From contig NZ_JAAIWK010000020.1 of assembly GCF_011008565.1 (NCBI RefSeq), forward strand, positions 1 to 64,000: DNA of 64,000 bases. Reading direction: 5' to 3'. This DNA is from Heyndrickxia ginsengihumi. GTDB lineage: Bacteria > Bacillota > Bacilli > Bacillales > Bacillaceae_C. The position numbers and the translations under genes were made by a program. This document shows, piece by piece, positions 52,739-62,305 of the stretch; positions within the stretch are counted from its first letter, which is position 1, and each line of letters starts with the position of its first letter. The notes under the pieces were generated by a model. The model saw nothing but the letters and a program-made list of their open reading frames with translations. It made no database searches and was not told the origin of the DNA.

Positions 52739-53482
52739 TTATCCGTGGAAATCACCTGTATTTTGATTGACCGTTACATAAGGATTAACACCAGTGTCAA
52801 TTTCCTTGACCCAAACTTCCCAATTGCCATTCCCAATATACTTATAGCGACTAGGAGTAACATGATAATTTTTGTATAGCTCCTCTTTGAACGTTTTCAC
52901 CCAAGCTCCATTTGGCTGGTTTACAGCTTGATCGTTCGCAACAGTTAAGCTTGTTGCATAAACAACTTTTTCAGTTGTAGAATCTAGCAATGATAAAATG
53001 TTTTTGCTGTCTATTTTATACTGAAATAACGTAGCATCGTGTGTCTCATCTTTATTGTTTACAACTTCTTTCACAAAGCCTTCTTTAAAATCATCTTGAT
53101 GGTCTGAAGTGGGGACAATTGTTAATTTAACTTTTTTTCCACTTTGCGTCATTGTATATGATTTAAAGTCAACCGTCGTATTCGGTTCGTTACTCTCATA
53201 TTTTAATGTGGCGGTGAAGACGTCATCTATTCGTTCTTCTAATCCACAATTTTCATTAGAAGAAGTTGAGTTTGAGCTGTTATTAGATGTATCATGAGTA
53301 GAATGATCGGATGTGTTTGTAGACTGATTTGATGGAGAATTGTTCTCGGCATTTTTAGTCGTTTTGTTCGTTTGTGACTGATGTTGTGTTGTTGGACTCT
53401 CTAAAGCCCCCCCTGAAGAATTTCCACAAGCCGATAGTGAAAACAATAATAAAGCTGTGAAAAAGGTAGCAATTATGTTCAC
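52739..53482 (-). CDS. Lipoprotein of unknown function
   Basis: 247 residues. Signal peptide and lipobox FSLSACGNSS, then a Ser/Thr/Asn-rich linker (about 22-85) and a globular C-terminal domain with YESNEPNTTVDFKSYTMTQSGKKVKLTIVPTSD and GNGNWEVWVKEIDTGVNPYVTVNQNTGDFHG. The last segment resembles PepSY-like or ribonuclease-inhibitor-like folds only vaguely. GTG 53482 is preferred because AGGGGG lies six bases upstream; the longer frame starting at TTG 53512 would include the RBS. The linker resembles that of the lipoprotein at 51734. Confidence 0.75.
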   Translation of the reverse strand: MNIIATFFTALLLFSLSACGNSSGGALESPTTQHQSQTNKTTKNAENNSPSNQSTNTSDHSTHDTSNNSSNSTSSNENCGLEERIDDVFTATLKYESNEPNTTVDFKSYTMTQSGKKVKLTIVPTSDHQDDFKEGFVKEVVNNKDETHDATLFQYKIDSKNILSLLDSTTEKVVYATSLTVANDQAVNQPNGAWVKTFKEELYKNYHVTPSRYKYIGNGNWEVWVKEIDTGVNPYVTVNQNTGDFHG

Positions 53483-53512
53483 GTTTAACCCCCTGTTATC
53501 CAAAATATGCAA

Positions 53513-54180
53513 ACCTGTTATTCTAACAAAAGTCGAAGAAACCGTTTTAATTATTTTAACAAATAATTAAAAGCAATCACAGAAGAAGTTCCGAGAAATG
53601 GAAAAGGTATCTCGGAGCTTCTACAAGCCTAGTTTATGTTAACTATTCAAAAGTTTTCCAGTCTTTCTTCTTTGCCCACTAATCCTAATGGTCTAGCTCC
53701 TGAAAATATCGTGAAGGATTATCTATTCATTGTAGACGAAATGGATGCGCAGCCAAAATCTGTTTTACCACTAATTAAGCCATGGCTTTTAAAAATTTAT
53801 TGTAACAAAAAGTTAGTGCCTGCACATGTCGAGAAAAAATAAAGAAGTTAAATTTGTTTTTTCATTTCCATATTAAAAATGGTATCAAGGTAAAAGATAA
53901 GGGGTTCAATACTTATGTACATTTCCATAATTCATCTGATAATAAAGCAGTCTATCAATAAAAAATGGACTGGATTCAATAAGAGATCCAGTCTCAATTT
54001 ATTATTTCAATTCGCTCTCGTGTATATCGTAAGTATCATACATCTTTGTTTTGGAACGAATTTAACAACAGAGAAAAGAAGGTTAAGAGGGAAGGGGAGT
54101 GAGAATGTCACAACCCATTGGTTTAATGAATTTACAAACTAGACTTATAATCTCGAGTATAAAGAAAAATTTAATCTCAC
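53513..54180. other. Gap without a convincing gene
   Basis: An open frame at 53636-53842 (68 codons, NPNGLAPENIVKDYLFIVDEMD) has no RBS and no family I recognise; it may be a remnant. Hairpins lie near 53588-53624 and at 53968-53993 (gactggat paired with atccagtc). Nothing else is seen. Confidence 0.5.
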
Positions 54181-54831
54181 TTAATTTGCTTGCTTATTTA
54201 AACTTAACACCTTCCAAACGACAAAAACAAAATAACTGATGAAATAACTGATAAACATTGCAAAAATTAGACTTGTCCATGTATCACTTGCCGAAGTAGA
54301 GACTTGTGATTGCCAATTAAAATGTTGTAAATTGCTAGCTGTAAAATGTTGTCCTTTTTCAACATTATATAAATGATAAAGATGCGTCAGTTTTATGATA
54401 ATCCTAACAAGGACAAGCATTACGACAATTGTACCAAGGAAGGGGTTAGGACGGTAATACCAAACATGATTGCGGCTTTCGATTTTTGTCCATTTGCTCG
54501 ATAGTATAGCGAGCCCTAAACCTAAAATGACTCCAATACTTCCCCACAACAAAAACAATACATTGATATGGCCAATAAACGGTGTGGCACCATGTAATGC
54601 TTTAGTGATCAAATGTAAATGAGTAAAAATCAATGTTAAGAGAGCGCCAAGAATAATAGTAACCAGCCCAATTGCAATCTTTCGTAACAATTGGGAGGTT
54701 TTAAGCAACATGAGTATATATATAAGTGGCTGCGGGATCGACCGCCAACTGGCAGCCTTTTTAATTTTTCTAAACAGAATAAAAACAATGAAGAGAATTG
54801 TAATCATGATTCCAACTGTAGGGCTTTGCAT
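54181..54831 (-). CDS. Polytopic membrane protein, unknown function
   Basis: 216 residues with five or six hydrophobic helices (PTVGIMITILFIVFILFRKIKK, LRKIAIGLVTIILGALLTLIF, INVLFLLWGSIGVILGLGLAIL, FLGTIVVMLVLVRIIIKL, WTSLIFAMFISYFISYFVFVVWKVL). The segment HVWYYRPNPFLGTIVVMLVLVRI is faintly like CcdC/DUF1453 proteins, but I would not assign that. GGTGG precedes ATG 54831. A MarR gene starts 189 bases away on the other strand and may control it. Confidence 0.7.
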   Translation of the reverse strand: MQSPTVGIMITILFIVFILFRKIKKAASWRSIPQPLIYILMLLKTSQLLRKIAIGLVTIILGALLTLIFTHLHLITKALHGATPFIGHINVLFLLWGSIGVILGLGLAILSSKWTKIESRNHVWYYRPNPFLGTIVVMLVLVRIIIKLTHLYHLYNVEKGQHFTASNLQHFNWQSQVSTSASDTWTSLIFAMFISYFISYFVFVVWKVLSLNKQAN

Positions 54832-55019
54832 TTTGTCACCACCTTATTTTAAAAATTGACCGCCATATTTTTACGTGTTCAGTATTATTTCATTTTTTGC
54901 TAATGGTTTTGTCTATAAATAGTTTTGTTATCAAACTGTTTGTTTCGCAATCCATATGCTATAATGATTTTAAAGGAATGTCAACCCTCCATTTGAATGT
55001 CTATTTGAGGTGATGGATA

Positions 55020-55502
55020 ATGTCGAAAAATGAAGAGTATAAAAACGGAGAATTAACAATGGATCAACATACAGCAATGAAGATGAGCACTGGCTATCTT
55101 CTTTCCAGAGCGGGGAGAATCATTCATGAAAAATTTGAAAAGGCTATTGAACCGATGGGAATTCGTGCCCGCCATTTCGGTTTGTTGATAAATTTAAGAA
55201 GCTATGGTTTTCTATCTCAAAGTGAAGCAGCACAGAAGATGTCAATAGATAAATCAACAATCGTTGCAATAGTAGATGATCTTGAAAAATGGCATTTAGT
55301 TGAACGAAAACGAAACGCAAAAGATCGGCGTCTCTATGATTTAACCTTAACAGAGGAAGGGATAAAAAAATTACATGATGTAATCAATTTTGTTGAAGAA
55401 AGTGAATGGTTGAAAGCGTTGAATAAAGAGGAAAACGAGCAACTAAACAAATTACTGTCGCGGTTATTATTTGGGCCGAACGGTTTGCTTTCTAATCCAT
55501 GA
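55020..55502 (+). CDS. MarR family transcriptional regulator
   Basis: 160 residues with the MarR winged helix: YGFLSQSEAAQKMSIDKSTIVAIVDDLEKWHLVERKRNAKDRRLYDLTLTEEG, including the wing motif DRR. N-terminal dimer helices contain ARHFGLLINLRS. Start at ATG 55020 behind GAGGTGATGG; ATG 55059 is a fallback. The remains of an ABC transporter ATPase follow directly, so it may once have controlled an exporter. Confidence 0.9.
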   Translation: MSKNEEYKNGELTMDQHTAMKMSTGYLLSRAGRIIHEKFEKAIEPMGIRARHFGLLINLRSYGFLSQSEAAQKMSIDKSTIVAIVDDLEKWHLVERKRNAKDRRLYDLTLTEEGIKKLHDVINFVEESEWLKALNKEENEQLNKLLSRLLFGPNGLLSNP

Positions 55503-55683
55503 TCCTCAATATATTGCTTTCGTTATAGTACATATAGAAGAGAAACAGGATACTTGTATTTTAGAAATTTCAAATGAAGAAGAAATCCCGAATTTAATTG
55601 ATTGATTACATCATCATCATATAAGAGTATATGAACTAAATATCTACGAACAAACATTAGAGGAAGTTTTTTTATCAGTTTAG
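55501..55683 (+). pseudogene. C-terminal remnant of an ABC transporter ATPase
   Basis: One frame from 55501 reads QDTCILEISNEEEIPNLID, a stop at 55603, then LHHHHIRVYELNIYEQTLEEVFLSV and a final stop at 55681. The closing TLEEVFL is the characteristic end of ABC exporter ATPases (drug or antibiotic type). The Walker motifs and most of the gene are missing. It abuts the MarR gene. Confidence 0.7.
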
Positions 55684-55905
55684 ATAAAAGGAATAAAAAT
55701 GAATGATCAGTATTTTTTTGAAAAAGCACTAACCATCTGTTTACATAGATAGTCCATTTAATAAATCCTAACCTTAACGGTAAAGATCTTAATAATCATC
55801 TGGTACCTAAAAATATATGAAAACTGGTACTGCCAAAAATGATCAAGCTCCATTACGATAGTGAATGAAGCAGGTATAAATATATTATTGGAAGGATGAA
55901 AGAAA

Positions 55906-56514
55906 ATGGATGAAGGATTATTTCAACAACCACCAACGCTAGAAAATGGAAGAATTCAGCTAATACCAATGGAATTGGAACATGTGCAGCCGCTTTTTGC
56001 CATTAATCATCCCAGTATTTGGAAATTTATGCTTACGGAAGTAAAGACGGAAACAGATATGTATAACTGGGTAGCGCGAGCTGTTCAACTTCGCCAACAG
56101 CAGAAAGCTTTGCCGTTTGTTGTGATATTAAAGGAAACGAATCAAATTGTTGGTACTACTCGTCTTTACGAACTAAATAAGGAACAGAGGTCATGCGAGC
56201 TTGGTTCTACTTGGTATGATCGTCATTTTCAAAGAACATATGTAAACTCTGATTGTAAATATTTATTATTACAATATTGTTTCGAAGAATTAAAATTAAT
56301 TAGAGTCCAGTTGAAAACAGATGAGCGAAATCTTCGCTCACAACAAGCAATTGAACGGATAGGAGCTGTAAAAGAAGGGCTGTTACGCAATGAGAGAATT
56401 CTTGACAATGGTTATATCCGTAACGCTGTTCTATATTCGATTATAAATGATGAGTGGCCTTCGGTTAAGCAAAGGTTTTTCGAAAGAAACGGCAAATATG
56501 CTCAAAAGCAATAA
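55906..56514 (+). CDS. RimJ/RimL-type GNAT acetyltransferase
   Basis: 202 residues of the Acetyltransf_3 group: LENGRIQLIPMELEHVQPLFAINHPSIWKFM at the N-terminus, VVILKETNQIVGTTRLYELNKEQRSCELGSTWYDRHFQRTYVNSDCKYLLLQYCFEEL, and the typical RVQLKTDERNLRSQQAIERIGAVKEGLLRNERI, as in ribosomal-protein-alanine or antibiotic-like acetyltransferases. The acceptor is not known. GGAAGGATG precedes ATG 55906. Confidence 0.9.
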   Translation: MDEGLFQQPPTLENGRIQLIPMELEHVQPLFAINHPSIWKFMLTEVKTETDMYNWVARAVQLRQQQKALPFVVILKETNQIVGTTRLYELNKEQRSCELGSTWYDRHFQRTYVNSDCKYLLLQYCFEELKLIRVQLKTDERNLRSQQAIERIGAVKEGLLRNERILDNGYIRNAVLYSIINDEWPSVKQRFFERNGKYAQKQ

Positions 56515-56659
56515 CGAATGCTTATATCTTTCATGATAAATGGTCGTACTTAAAGACACTGGCTTGGATCACTCCAAGCTTTTTCTGTATAAAGTAAATA
56601 TATTATGTAAACTAAATGTATGTGTTAGCTTTCAGTTTATCTGTACACCTTTTTGACCT

Positions 56660-57142
56660 TTAATTTGCGAAATCTTTTTGTAATACAAGTTCATCTCGTA
56701 AAGGGATTCCGTCATTTCCGATAAGGGGGATGGATGGTTTCAGTTTTCTTGCCCGATCCACTGCATGTTGCAGCACCTTAATGAGACGATAACCTCGTTT
56801 TTGATAAAACTTTAAGGCGTGTAAATTATCATTTGTGGTGATTAATTTAATCAATCTACAGCCATTATATTTCGCAATGTTTTCTACTTGCTGTAAAAGT
56901 TTTGACCCTATTCCGTTTCCCTCAACGATACTATCTAATGATATAATCTCACACTCGTTATTTCTAATGACGTAAGTAATGAGTCCAATAATATCTTGAT
57001 TTTCATTTAAATAAACAAATCCATCTAACTCATTACAATGATAAATTCCACTTGAAATAACCATTTCTGGACTGCCCCAATGTTTTTCAAAAAATGCACT
57101 AATTTTATGTTTCGCTAATTCACTTACTTTACAAATACACAT
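56660..57142 (-). CDS. GNAT family N-acetyltransferase
   Basis: 160 residues. The acetyl-CoA loop is IVEGNGIGSKLLQQVENIAKYNGC and the C-terminal part LIKLITTNDNLHALKFYQKRGYRLIKVL is motif B, common in the PA4866/YncA-like group. The C-terminal LKPSIPLIGNDGIPLRDELVLQKDF resembles proteins annotated only as GNAT. Start ATG 57142 with AAGGAGC upstream. Single gene. Confidence 0.88.
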   Translation of the reverse strand: MCICKVSELAKHKISAFFEKHWGSPEMVISSGIYHCNELDGFVYLNENQDIIGLITYVIRNNECEIISLDSIVEGNGIGSKLLQQVENIAKYNGCRLIKLITTNDNLHALKFYQKRGYRLIKVLQHAVDRARKLKPSIPLIGNDGIPLRDELVLQKDFAN

Positions 57143-57395
57143 CGTTTGCTCCTTGAAATAAATGAAATTGTTTTTGTTTAATGATTATTTTATAACAAGT
57201 TCTAAAATCCTTTATATCGTAAAGGTTGATTAGAAATTATTCAATAAAATTGATTGGGAGAAAATGATTGGTAGTAATCACACTGTTCGTTATCAGGGAA
57301 AGTTTACTTTATTTTTGTTCATAGAGAAAGTTTAACAACCATTGCTAGTTTACTAGAAAAGAAATTTCATGATCATATTTAGATGGTGAAAAGGA

Positions 57396-58022
57396 TCATA
57401 GTTTAGAAATTGCGTGTTGAGTCGTCCATGTTGCACTGCTAAAGGCATGATAATTTGTGATCGCTGCTTGAAAATCCCAATCGCTTATTGTGGCGGTAGC
57501 ATCATAAACGACAGCTGTTTGGAAGCCATTCTCGATTAAGTCCCTCATATGCGATTCCACACACACGTTTGATAAGACACCTGCTAAAATTACTTTTTCT
57601 TTCTTTTGTTGACGTAATTGATAAACTAAGTCATTTGTTTGTGGGCTTGCAACTTTATGAGCAGTTGCAATGATTGTTCTTTTATCTAGAATGTAAGGTG
57701 TAAGTGAAGGGACCCAGTCACCACCTTCATTCGGCGGAGTATAGGCATTCTGTTTCTGATAGACTCCAAGTTTTAATAACATTTCTTGTTCGGCCCCTGT
57801 ATGTTTCCAACGATAATCATGCGGAAAGATATAATGAGGGGAGATAAATAGTTGATAGCCTTTGTTCATGGCTGTGCTCATAAGCAGTTCCAGATTACCA
57901 AGTGTATTGTATTGTTTAATGATATTTTCAGTTAAATGGTAGCCTTTGCCGCCGGGAGATAAAAAGTCATTTTGCGGGTCTGTGATGACAATCGCTGTAT
58001 TAGCGGGATTAGGATTAAACAT
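57396..58022 (-). CDS. Isochorismatase-family cysteine hydrolase
   Basis: 208 residues with the catalytic triad D15 (VITDPQNDF), K123 (ATAHKVASPQTN) and C154 (LSNVCVESHMRDLIENGF). These enzymes hydrolyse small amides (nicotinamidase, biuret or carbamoyl substrates). GGAGG-type sequence (ACCGGAGGTAAAAC) precedes ATG 58022. It is unrelated at close range to the frameshifted homologue at 46096, which lacks its extra 90-110 segment. Substrate unknown. Confidence 0.9.
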   Translation of the reverse strand: MFNPNPANTAIVITDPQNDFLSPGGKGYHLTENIIKQYNTLGNLELLMSTAMNKGYQLFISPHYIFPHDYRWKHTGAEQEMLLKLGVYQKQNAYTPPNEGGDWVPSLTPYILDKRTIIATAHKVASPQTNDLVYQLRQQKKEKVILAGVLSNVCVESHMRDLIENGFQTAVVYDATATISDWDFQAAITNYHAFSSATWTTQHAISKL

Positions 58023-58281
58023 GTTTTACCTCCGGTTAAAAAGTTTTGAAATTACATTGATTCCAACCAGTATTCTCATTCATATATATAGAAGATAGCT
58101 AAGACACATTCCAGTTATTCCATTTGTTTTAAAAAAACAGTTTCCTCGCTCGTATCAAGTTGTGAAATTGAATGAGGGAAACATTTATTTTATGATGGGG
58201 GAATCAACATGAATTAAAAACGTGTTTATATATATTGAGAGCGACAGTTGATAGATTCTAAAACGCATACTTTCATAGCAA

Positions 58282-58315
58282 AAGCCGTATTTTTCACATG
58301 GAAATACGGCTTTTT
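58282..58315 (+). terminator. Terminator-like hairpin without a + strand gene upstream
   Basis: gccgtattt (58284-58292) pairs perfectly with aaatacggc (58302-58310), then ttttt. The nearest upstream gene on this strand ends at 56514. Confidence 0.75.
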
Positions 58316-58646
58316 AAATTTTTTTGTAAGGGCATGATAGATTTTTAAAACGTGTGAGTCGTAATGGTCCAATCTATTGAATTCTTAATAAATTGATTAT
58401 AATTTTGACATATCATATAACCTATATTTTAGTTAATATACATCAATTTTATAATTATCTCCCCTTAATATTTCTATCAGAATTTTCTTATCAATATGTT
58501 GACGAATAGTTATATATTGTGATATTTTATAATTATTATTTTTAAAAATTGCAAAAAAATACTGGATGTAGTTCGATTAATATTATTCTATATTTCTTTA
58601 CAGTTGTCATATATTAATCGTATTACCACGATGTTAGTGATGAAAA

Positions 58647-58660
58647 TGTAAGTGTTTACA
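58647..58660. promoter_or_regulatory. cre-like CcpA site
   Basis: TGTAAGTGTTTACA matches the cre pattern TGWAANCGNTNWCA except that C at the centre is T. It is 211 bases upstream of the SDR start, so catabolite repression of the cluster is possible. Confidence 0.45.
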
Positions 58661-58870
58661 TCCTGCTTGTTGAGTAAATGGTGTTGTTCAGACTACAGGC
58701 TTAGGTGAAAAAGTAAAAGCAGTAGTGAACGCACACAACCTATCAGCATACTCTGCGCTAAATTGCAAAAGTCCTACTCATACATCTCATCAATGCGATT
58801 ATAGAGTAGGAAGCTATTTGAGTTAGCTGTTAAGAAGAAGAGTGCTTCGATTTTTAGGGAGGGAGCTATT

Positions 58871-59617
58871 ATGGGAAAGTTGTCAGGTAAATACGCTATT
58901 GTTACTGGCGGTGGAAAAGGGATTGGTGAATCGATCGTCAAATGCTTCATAAAGGATGGCATTAATGGCATTGCGGTACTTGATTATGATTTAAGTCTTG
59001 TGGAAGACATGGTGTCGAAGCTCGATAAAGCAACTGTCGAAGTTCTACCGATCAAATGTGATGTATCTAATGAAAAACAGGTAGAAGCGGCTGTTTCTCA
59101 AGTCGTGGAACGTTTTCAGTCAATTGATATCCTTGTCAACAATGCTGGCATTACTCGCGATAGCATGTTTCATAAAATGCCTAATGAATCTTGGGATGCA
59201 GTATTAAATGTGAATTTAAAAGGTGCATATAATCTTTGTAAATATGTCGTACCGATTATGCGAAAGAATGCTTACGGTAGAATTGTAAACATCTCATCAA
59301 TCTCTGCATTTGGGAATGTCGGTCAGGCGAATTATTCAGCATCAAAGGCTGCATTAATTGGATTTTCTAAAACGCTCGCAAAGGAAGGCGGGCCGAAAAA
59401 TATTATTGTGAACTGTGTTGCCCCTGGTTTTATTGAAACGGATATGTACAAAGATGTTCCTAAAGAAATTATAGAAGAACATATGAAGCTAATCCCTGTC
59501 AGAAGACTTGGACAACCGAATGAAGTCGCAAAAGCTGTATCCTTTTTTTCCAGCGATGATGCAAGTTTTATATCAGGACAGTGCCTGCTTGTGAGCGGAG
59601 GGGTTTCAGCTTTATAA
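58871..59617 (+). CDS. SDR family oxidoreductase, FabG-like
   Basis: 248 residues of the classical SDR type: TGGGKGIGES (13-22) for the cofactor, NNAGITRDSMF, the catalytic Ser in NISSISAFG, Tyr-Lys in YSASKAALIGFSK and APGFIETDMY. Similarity to beta-ketoacyl reductases suggests it reduces or oxidises a hydroxyacyl-CoA or -ACP. GGAGGGAG lies before ATG 58871. With the downstream CoA-transferase, second SDR and thiolase it forms an acyl-CoA degradation group under the neighbouring AraC gene. Confidence 0.9.
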   Translation: MGKLSGKYAIVTGGGKGIGESIVKCFIKDGINGIAVLDYDLSLVEDMVSKLDKATVEVLPIKCDVSNEKQVEAAVSQVVERFQSIDILVNNAGITRDSMFHKMPNESWDAVLNVNLKGAYNLCKYVVPIMRKNAYGRIVNISSISAFGNVGQANYSASKAALIGFSKTLAKEGGPKNIIVNCVAPGFIETDMYKDVPKEIIEEHMKLIPVRRLGQPNEVAKAVSFFSSDDASFISGQCLLVSGGVSAL

Positions 59618-59873
59618 CCTTTAAAGGATTCTCAAAATCATAGTCATTCATGAATCACCGTTTGTCTTGTAATATAGTATTATCGGCATCAATCAGTCAA
59701 ATATAACTTTAGTGGCTAGACTAATAGTTTTGGTTAGGACTGGAAAAAGATGCAATAATAATATTGGGGTAATGAAAGCAGATTATCGACATTAAAAAAA
59801 TTTTTTTGAGTAGTTGCCACCAATAAATAAAAATAAAAAAGACAAATATTATAAATTTAAAGGTGATCGTGTA

Positions 59874-60734
59874 ATGAATAATACTATGATAAATATACTT
59901 TGGCTTGCAAAAAGTGAATATCCATCAGGGAGTAGACTTGAACCCCATTCACATGATTATTATCAAATTTACTACGTAACTAGTGGAGAGGGCGATTTTA
60001 TTGTAGGTAATGAAATAGTCACTTTAGGCCGCGGAATGTATCTTTTTACAAGACCTAACGATATCCATGGCATCTCTGACACACGCGAAGTAGATGGCAA
60101 ACCATTAAGAATGCTGGAAGTAAAGTATGTGGTTTTTGATCGTGAATTCCAAGAAAGTTTGAACAAACTTCCAATTGTATGTCAGGGATCAGAGAATATT
60201 GAGAACATGCTGGAGCTAGTTTTTAATGAAGCGATCGACACACTGCCTTGGTATTTGGAGATTTCTACACACACATTTATTGCTGCACTATACTATATGG
60301 TTCGATACCAAAGAATCGAAATTTCTACGAATTCTCAAAAGTCCCAGGTCGTAGAGAAAATTAAGGAGAATATACAAGAAAATTATAAGAATGAAGTTTC
60401 TTTAGATAAACTCTCCCAGTTTGTTGGACGAAGCAAAAATTATATCTGTAAAGCATTTAAAGAGAGTACAGGAATGACGATCAATCTCTATCTAAATAAA
60501 GTGCGGATCGATAAAGCCGCGGAGTTACTCGTTAACACCAATTTAGATATATCAGAGATTAGTAATGATGTTGGATATAATAACATTTACCATTTTATTA
60601 AATCGTTTAAAAAAATTGTTGGTACCTCACCTGGAAACTTCCGTAAAAATGAACTTAGTGGTAATGCATTGGTAAGTTCCAAAGTAAGGGCAATCGCAAC
60701 CATTCCTGCGCAACAAACGAGGAATGATGTGTAG
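59874..60734 (+). CDS. AraC family regulator with cupin sensor
   Basis: 286 residues. An N-terminal cupin-like domain (SRLEPHSHDYYQIYYVTSGEGDFIVGNEIVTLGRGMYLFTRPNDIHG) is followed by two helix-turn-helix motifs: VSLDKLSQFVGRSKNYICKAFKESTGMTINLYLNKVRIDKAAELL and LDISEISNDVGYNNIYHFIKSFKKIVGTSPGNFRK, the AraC signature. The frame is open upstream, but ATG 59874 with AGGTGA is the right start. It lies inside the acyl-CoA cluster and is its likely activator. Confidence 0.92.
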   Translation: MNNTMINILWLAKSEYPSGSRLEPHSHDYYQIYYVTSGEGDFIVGNEIVTLGRGMYLFTRPNDIHGISDTREVDGKPLRMLEVKYVVFDREFQESLNKLPIVCQGSENIENMLELVFNEAIDTLPWYLEISTHTFIAALYYMVRYQRIEISTNSQKSQVVEKIKENIQENYKNEVSLDKLSQFVGRSKNYICKAFKESTGMTINLYLNKVRIDKAAELLVNTNLDISEISNDVGYNNIYHFIKSFKKIVGTSPGNFRKNELSGNALVSSKVRAIATIPAQQTRNDV

Positions 60735-60981
60735 ATGATCGTTATTTAATCCTTTTCTGAATGAGAATAAATGCTATCTAACGTTTAAATCACGCGAATG
60801 TTAACTTATTTTTTCGCCTTTCATCGAATCCACGGACGGATCGTTTTACTCTGCATTGATCGCCCAATAATCATTAGAGTAGTAATTTCATAATTCGTAA
60901 TATGACTTGAAAATGGATGAAAGGTTCAGCGTTTCTTTATAGTGGTTTTAATCAAATGAATTAAAAAATGGGGTGAGATTA

Positions 60982-62196
60982 ATGTCTGTGTTATCTGGAA
61001 TAAAAGTGTTGGATTTAACCCATTATATCGCGGGGCCGTATTGTAGCCAGATCCTTGCTGATTATGGTGCCGACGTAATTAAAATTGAAAGACTGGAAGG
61101 TGAAATCGGGAGGACATCTCAGCCAATACATGATGATATCAGTTTGTATTTTGCCGCAGAAAATCGTAATAAAAGAGGACTTTCATTAGATTTAAAAAGT
61201 CAAAAGGGTAAAGAAATTCTTCATCGTCTAGTAGAAACGGCAGATGTTTTAGTCACTAATTACGGCACTAAAGTACCTGAAAAACTAGGTTTTAATTACG
61301 AAGCCATTTCATCGATCAACCCTAAAATTAGCATGGTTCACATTACTGGATTCGGAACAACGGGCCCTTACAGAGATTATGGAGCGTATGATGGGGTCAT
61401 CCAATCAATGAGCGGATTAGCTGAATTAACGGGACACCCCGATGGTCCACCTACCTATGTTGGCTTTTTTATAGCTGATCATTTAGCTGGTTTGCAAGCA
61501 GCACTAGGTGCAATGTTCGCTATATTTCATCGAGAAAGGACAGGTAAAGGACGTTTTGTTGATATAAGTATGCTTGATGGCTTGGTTTCTTTATTAGGAT
61601 TTAGCGTTGCTGAAGCAGACTTACATGGGATTATAAACCAAAGGTGGGGAATGAGCGACCGTTTTCAGTTATCAAAAGCCTTTCCAACAAAAGATGGGTA
61701 TGTATTCCTCGGATCCTATTTAAATGCCCCTAAAAAAAAGTGGATTGCATTATCCGAATTGATAGGTAAAAGTGAATGGGGACGAAGGGATTCGCCATTT
61801 TATACGGAAGAGGGAAGAAGAGAAAACAGAGAAGTTTTGGATCAGGCAATTGCTGATTGGACTATTCAATATAATAAAGAGGAAGCTTTTCAACTTTTAC
61901 AGCAAAGAGGCATTGCCAGCAGTCCAGTAAATAATTTAGAAGAGCTATTAAAAAATCCTCAAATGAAATATAGAGAAATGATTCAAACTGTAAAAATGGG
62001 AGGGAATTTAGAGGTGGCAGTTCCGGGTGCGGCAATTAAGATTTCAGAAAGTCCTATTAATCATTTCAAGTCCCCGCCGACTCTTGGTGAACATTCGGAG
62101 GAGATTTTAGCCGAACTAGGCTTTTCAGAATTAGAAATTGAGGATTTAAAAACAAATAATATAGTTCGCGTTGAGAAAAAGATAGCGGAGTTCTAG
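60982..62196 (+). CDS. Class III CoA-transferase (CaiB/BaiF family)
   Basis: Moves CoA between carboxylic acids by a mixed-anhydride mechanism. The 404-residue protein has the family order: LSGIKVLDLTHYIAGPYCSQILADYGADVIKIER, AAENRNKRGLSLDLKSQKGKEILHRL, NYGTKVPEKLGF, ITGFGTTGPYRDYGAYDGVIQSMSGLAELTG with the catalytic Asp (about D154) in AYDG, and RFQLSKAFPTKDGYVFL. Members act on formyl, succinyl, carnitine or aromatic acids; the specific substrate is unknown. GGGGTGA precedes ATG 60982. Confidence 0.92.
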   Translation: MSVLSGIKVLDLTHYIAGPYCSQILADYGADVIKIERLEGEIGRTSQPIHDDISLYFAAENRNKRGLSLDLKSQKGKEILHRLVETADVLVTNYGTKVPEKLGFNYEAISSINPKISMVHITGFGTTGPYRDYGAYDGVIQSMSGLAELTGHPDGPPTYVGFFIADHLAGLQAALGAMFAIFHRERTGKGRFVDISMLDGLVSLLGFSVAEADLHGIINQRWGMSDRFQLSKAFPTKDGYVFLGSYLNAPKKKWIALSELIGKSEWGRRDSPFYTEEGRRENREVLDQAIADWTIQYNKEEAFQLLQQRGIASSPVNNLEELLKNPQMKYREMIQTVKMGGNLEVAVPGAAIKISESPINHFKSPPTLGEHSEEILAELGFSELEIEDLKTNNIVRVEKKIAEF

Positions 62197-62305
62197 TCAA
62201 TTGAAAGTAAGGTGCAGCACGAAATATGTCTTTTGAAAAACACTTTTTTAAAGCGCTTACTAAAAATGACGTTATTCATAGACGGATGTGATGAGGGGGG
62301 ATTTT

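Larger units (their letters stand above)
58023..58870. other. Long AT-rich gap before the acyl-CoA cluster
   Basis: No gene of note. It contains an orphan terminator-like hairpin (58282-58315), very AT-rich sequence at 58380-58620 and a cre-like site (58647-58660). The last 130 bases lead into the SDR gene. Confidence 0.6.

Noticed and set aside
53636-53842. 68-codon frame in the gap after the lipoprotein genes
   Set aside because: No RBS, no recognised family and flanked by non-coding hairpins; possibly a relic, but not supportable as a gene.
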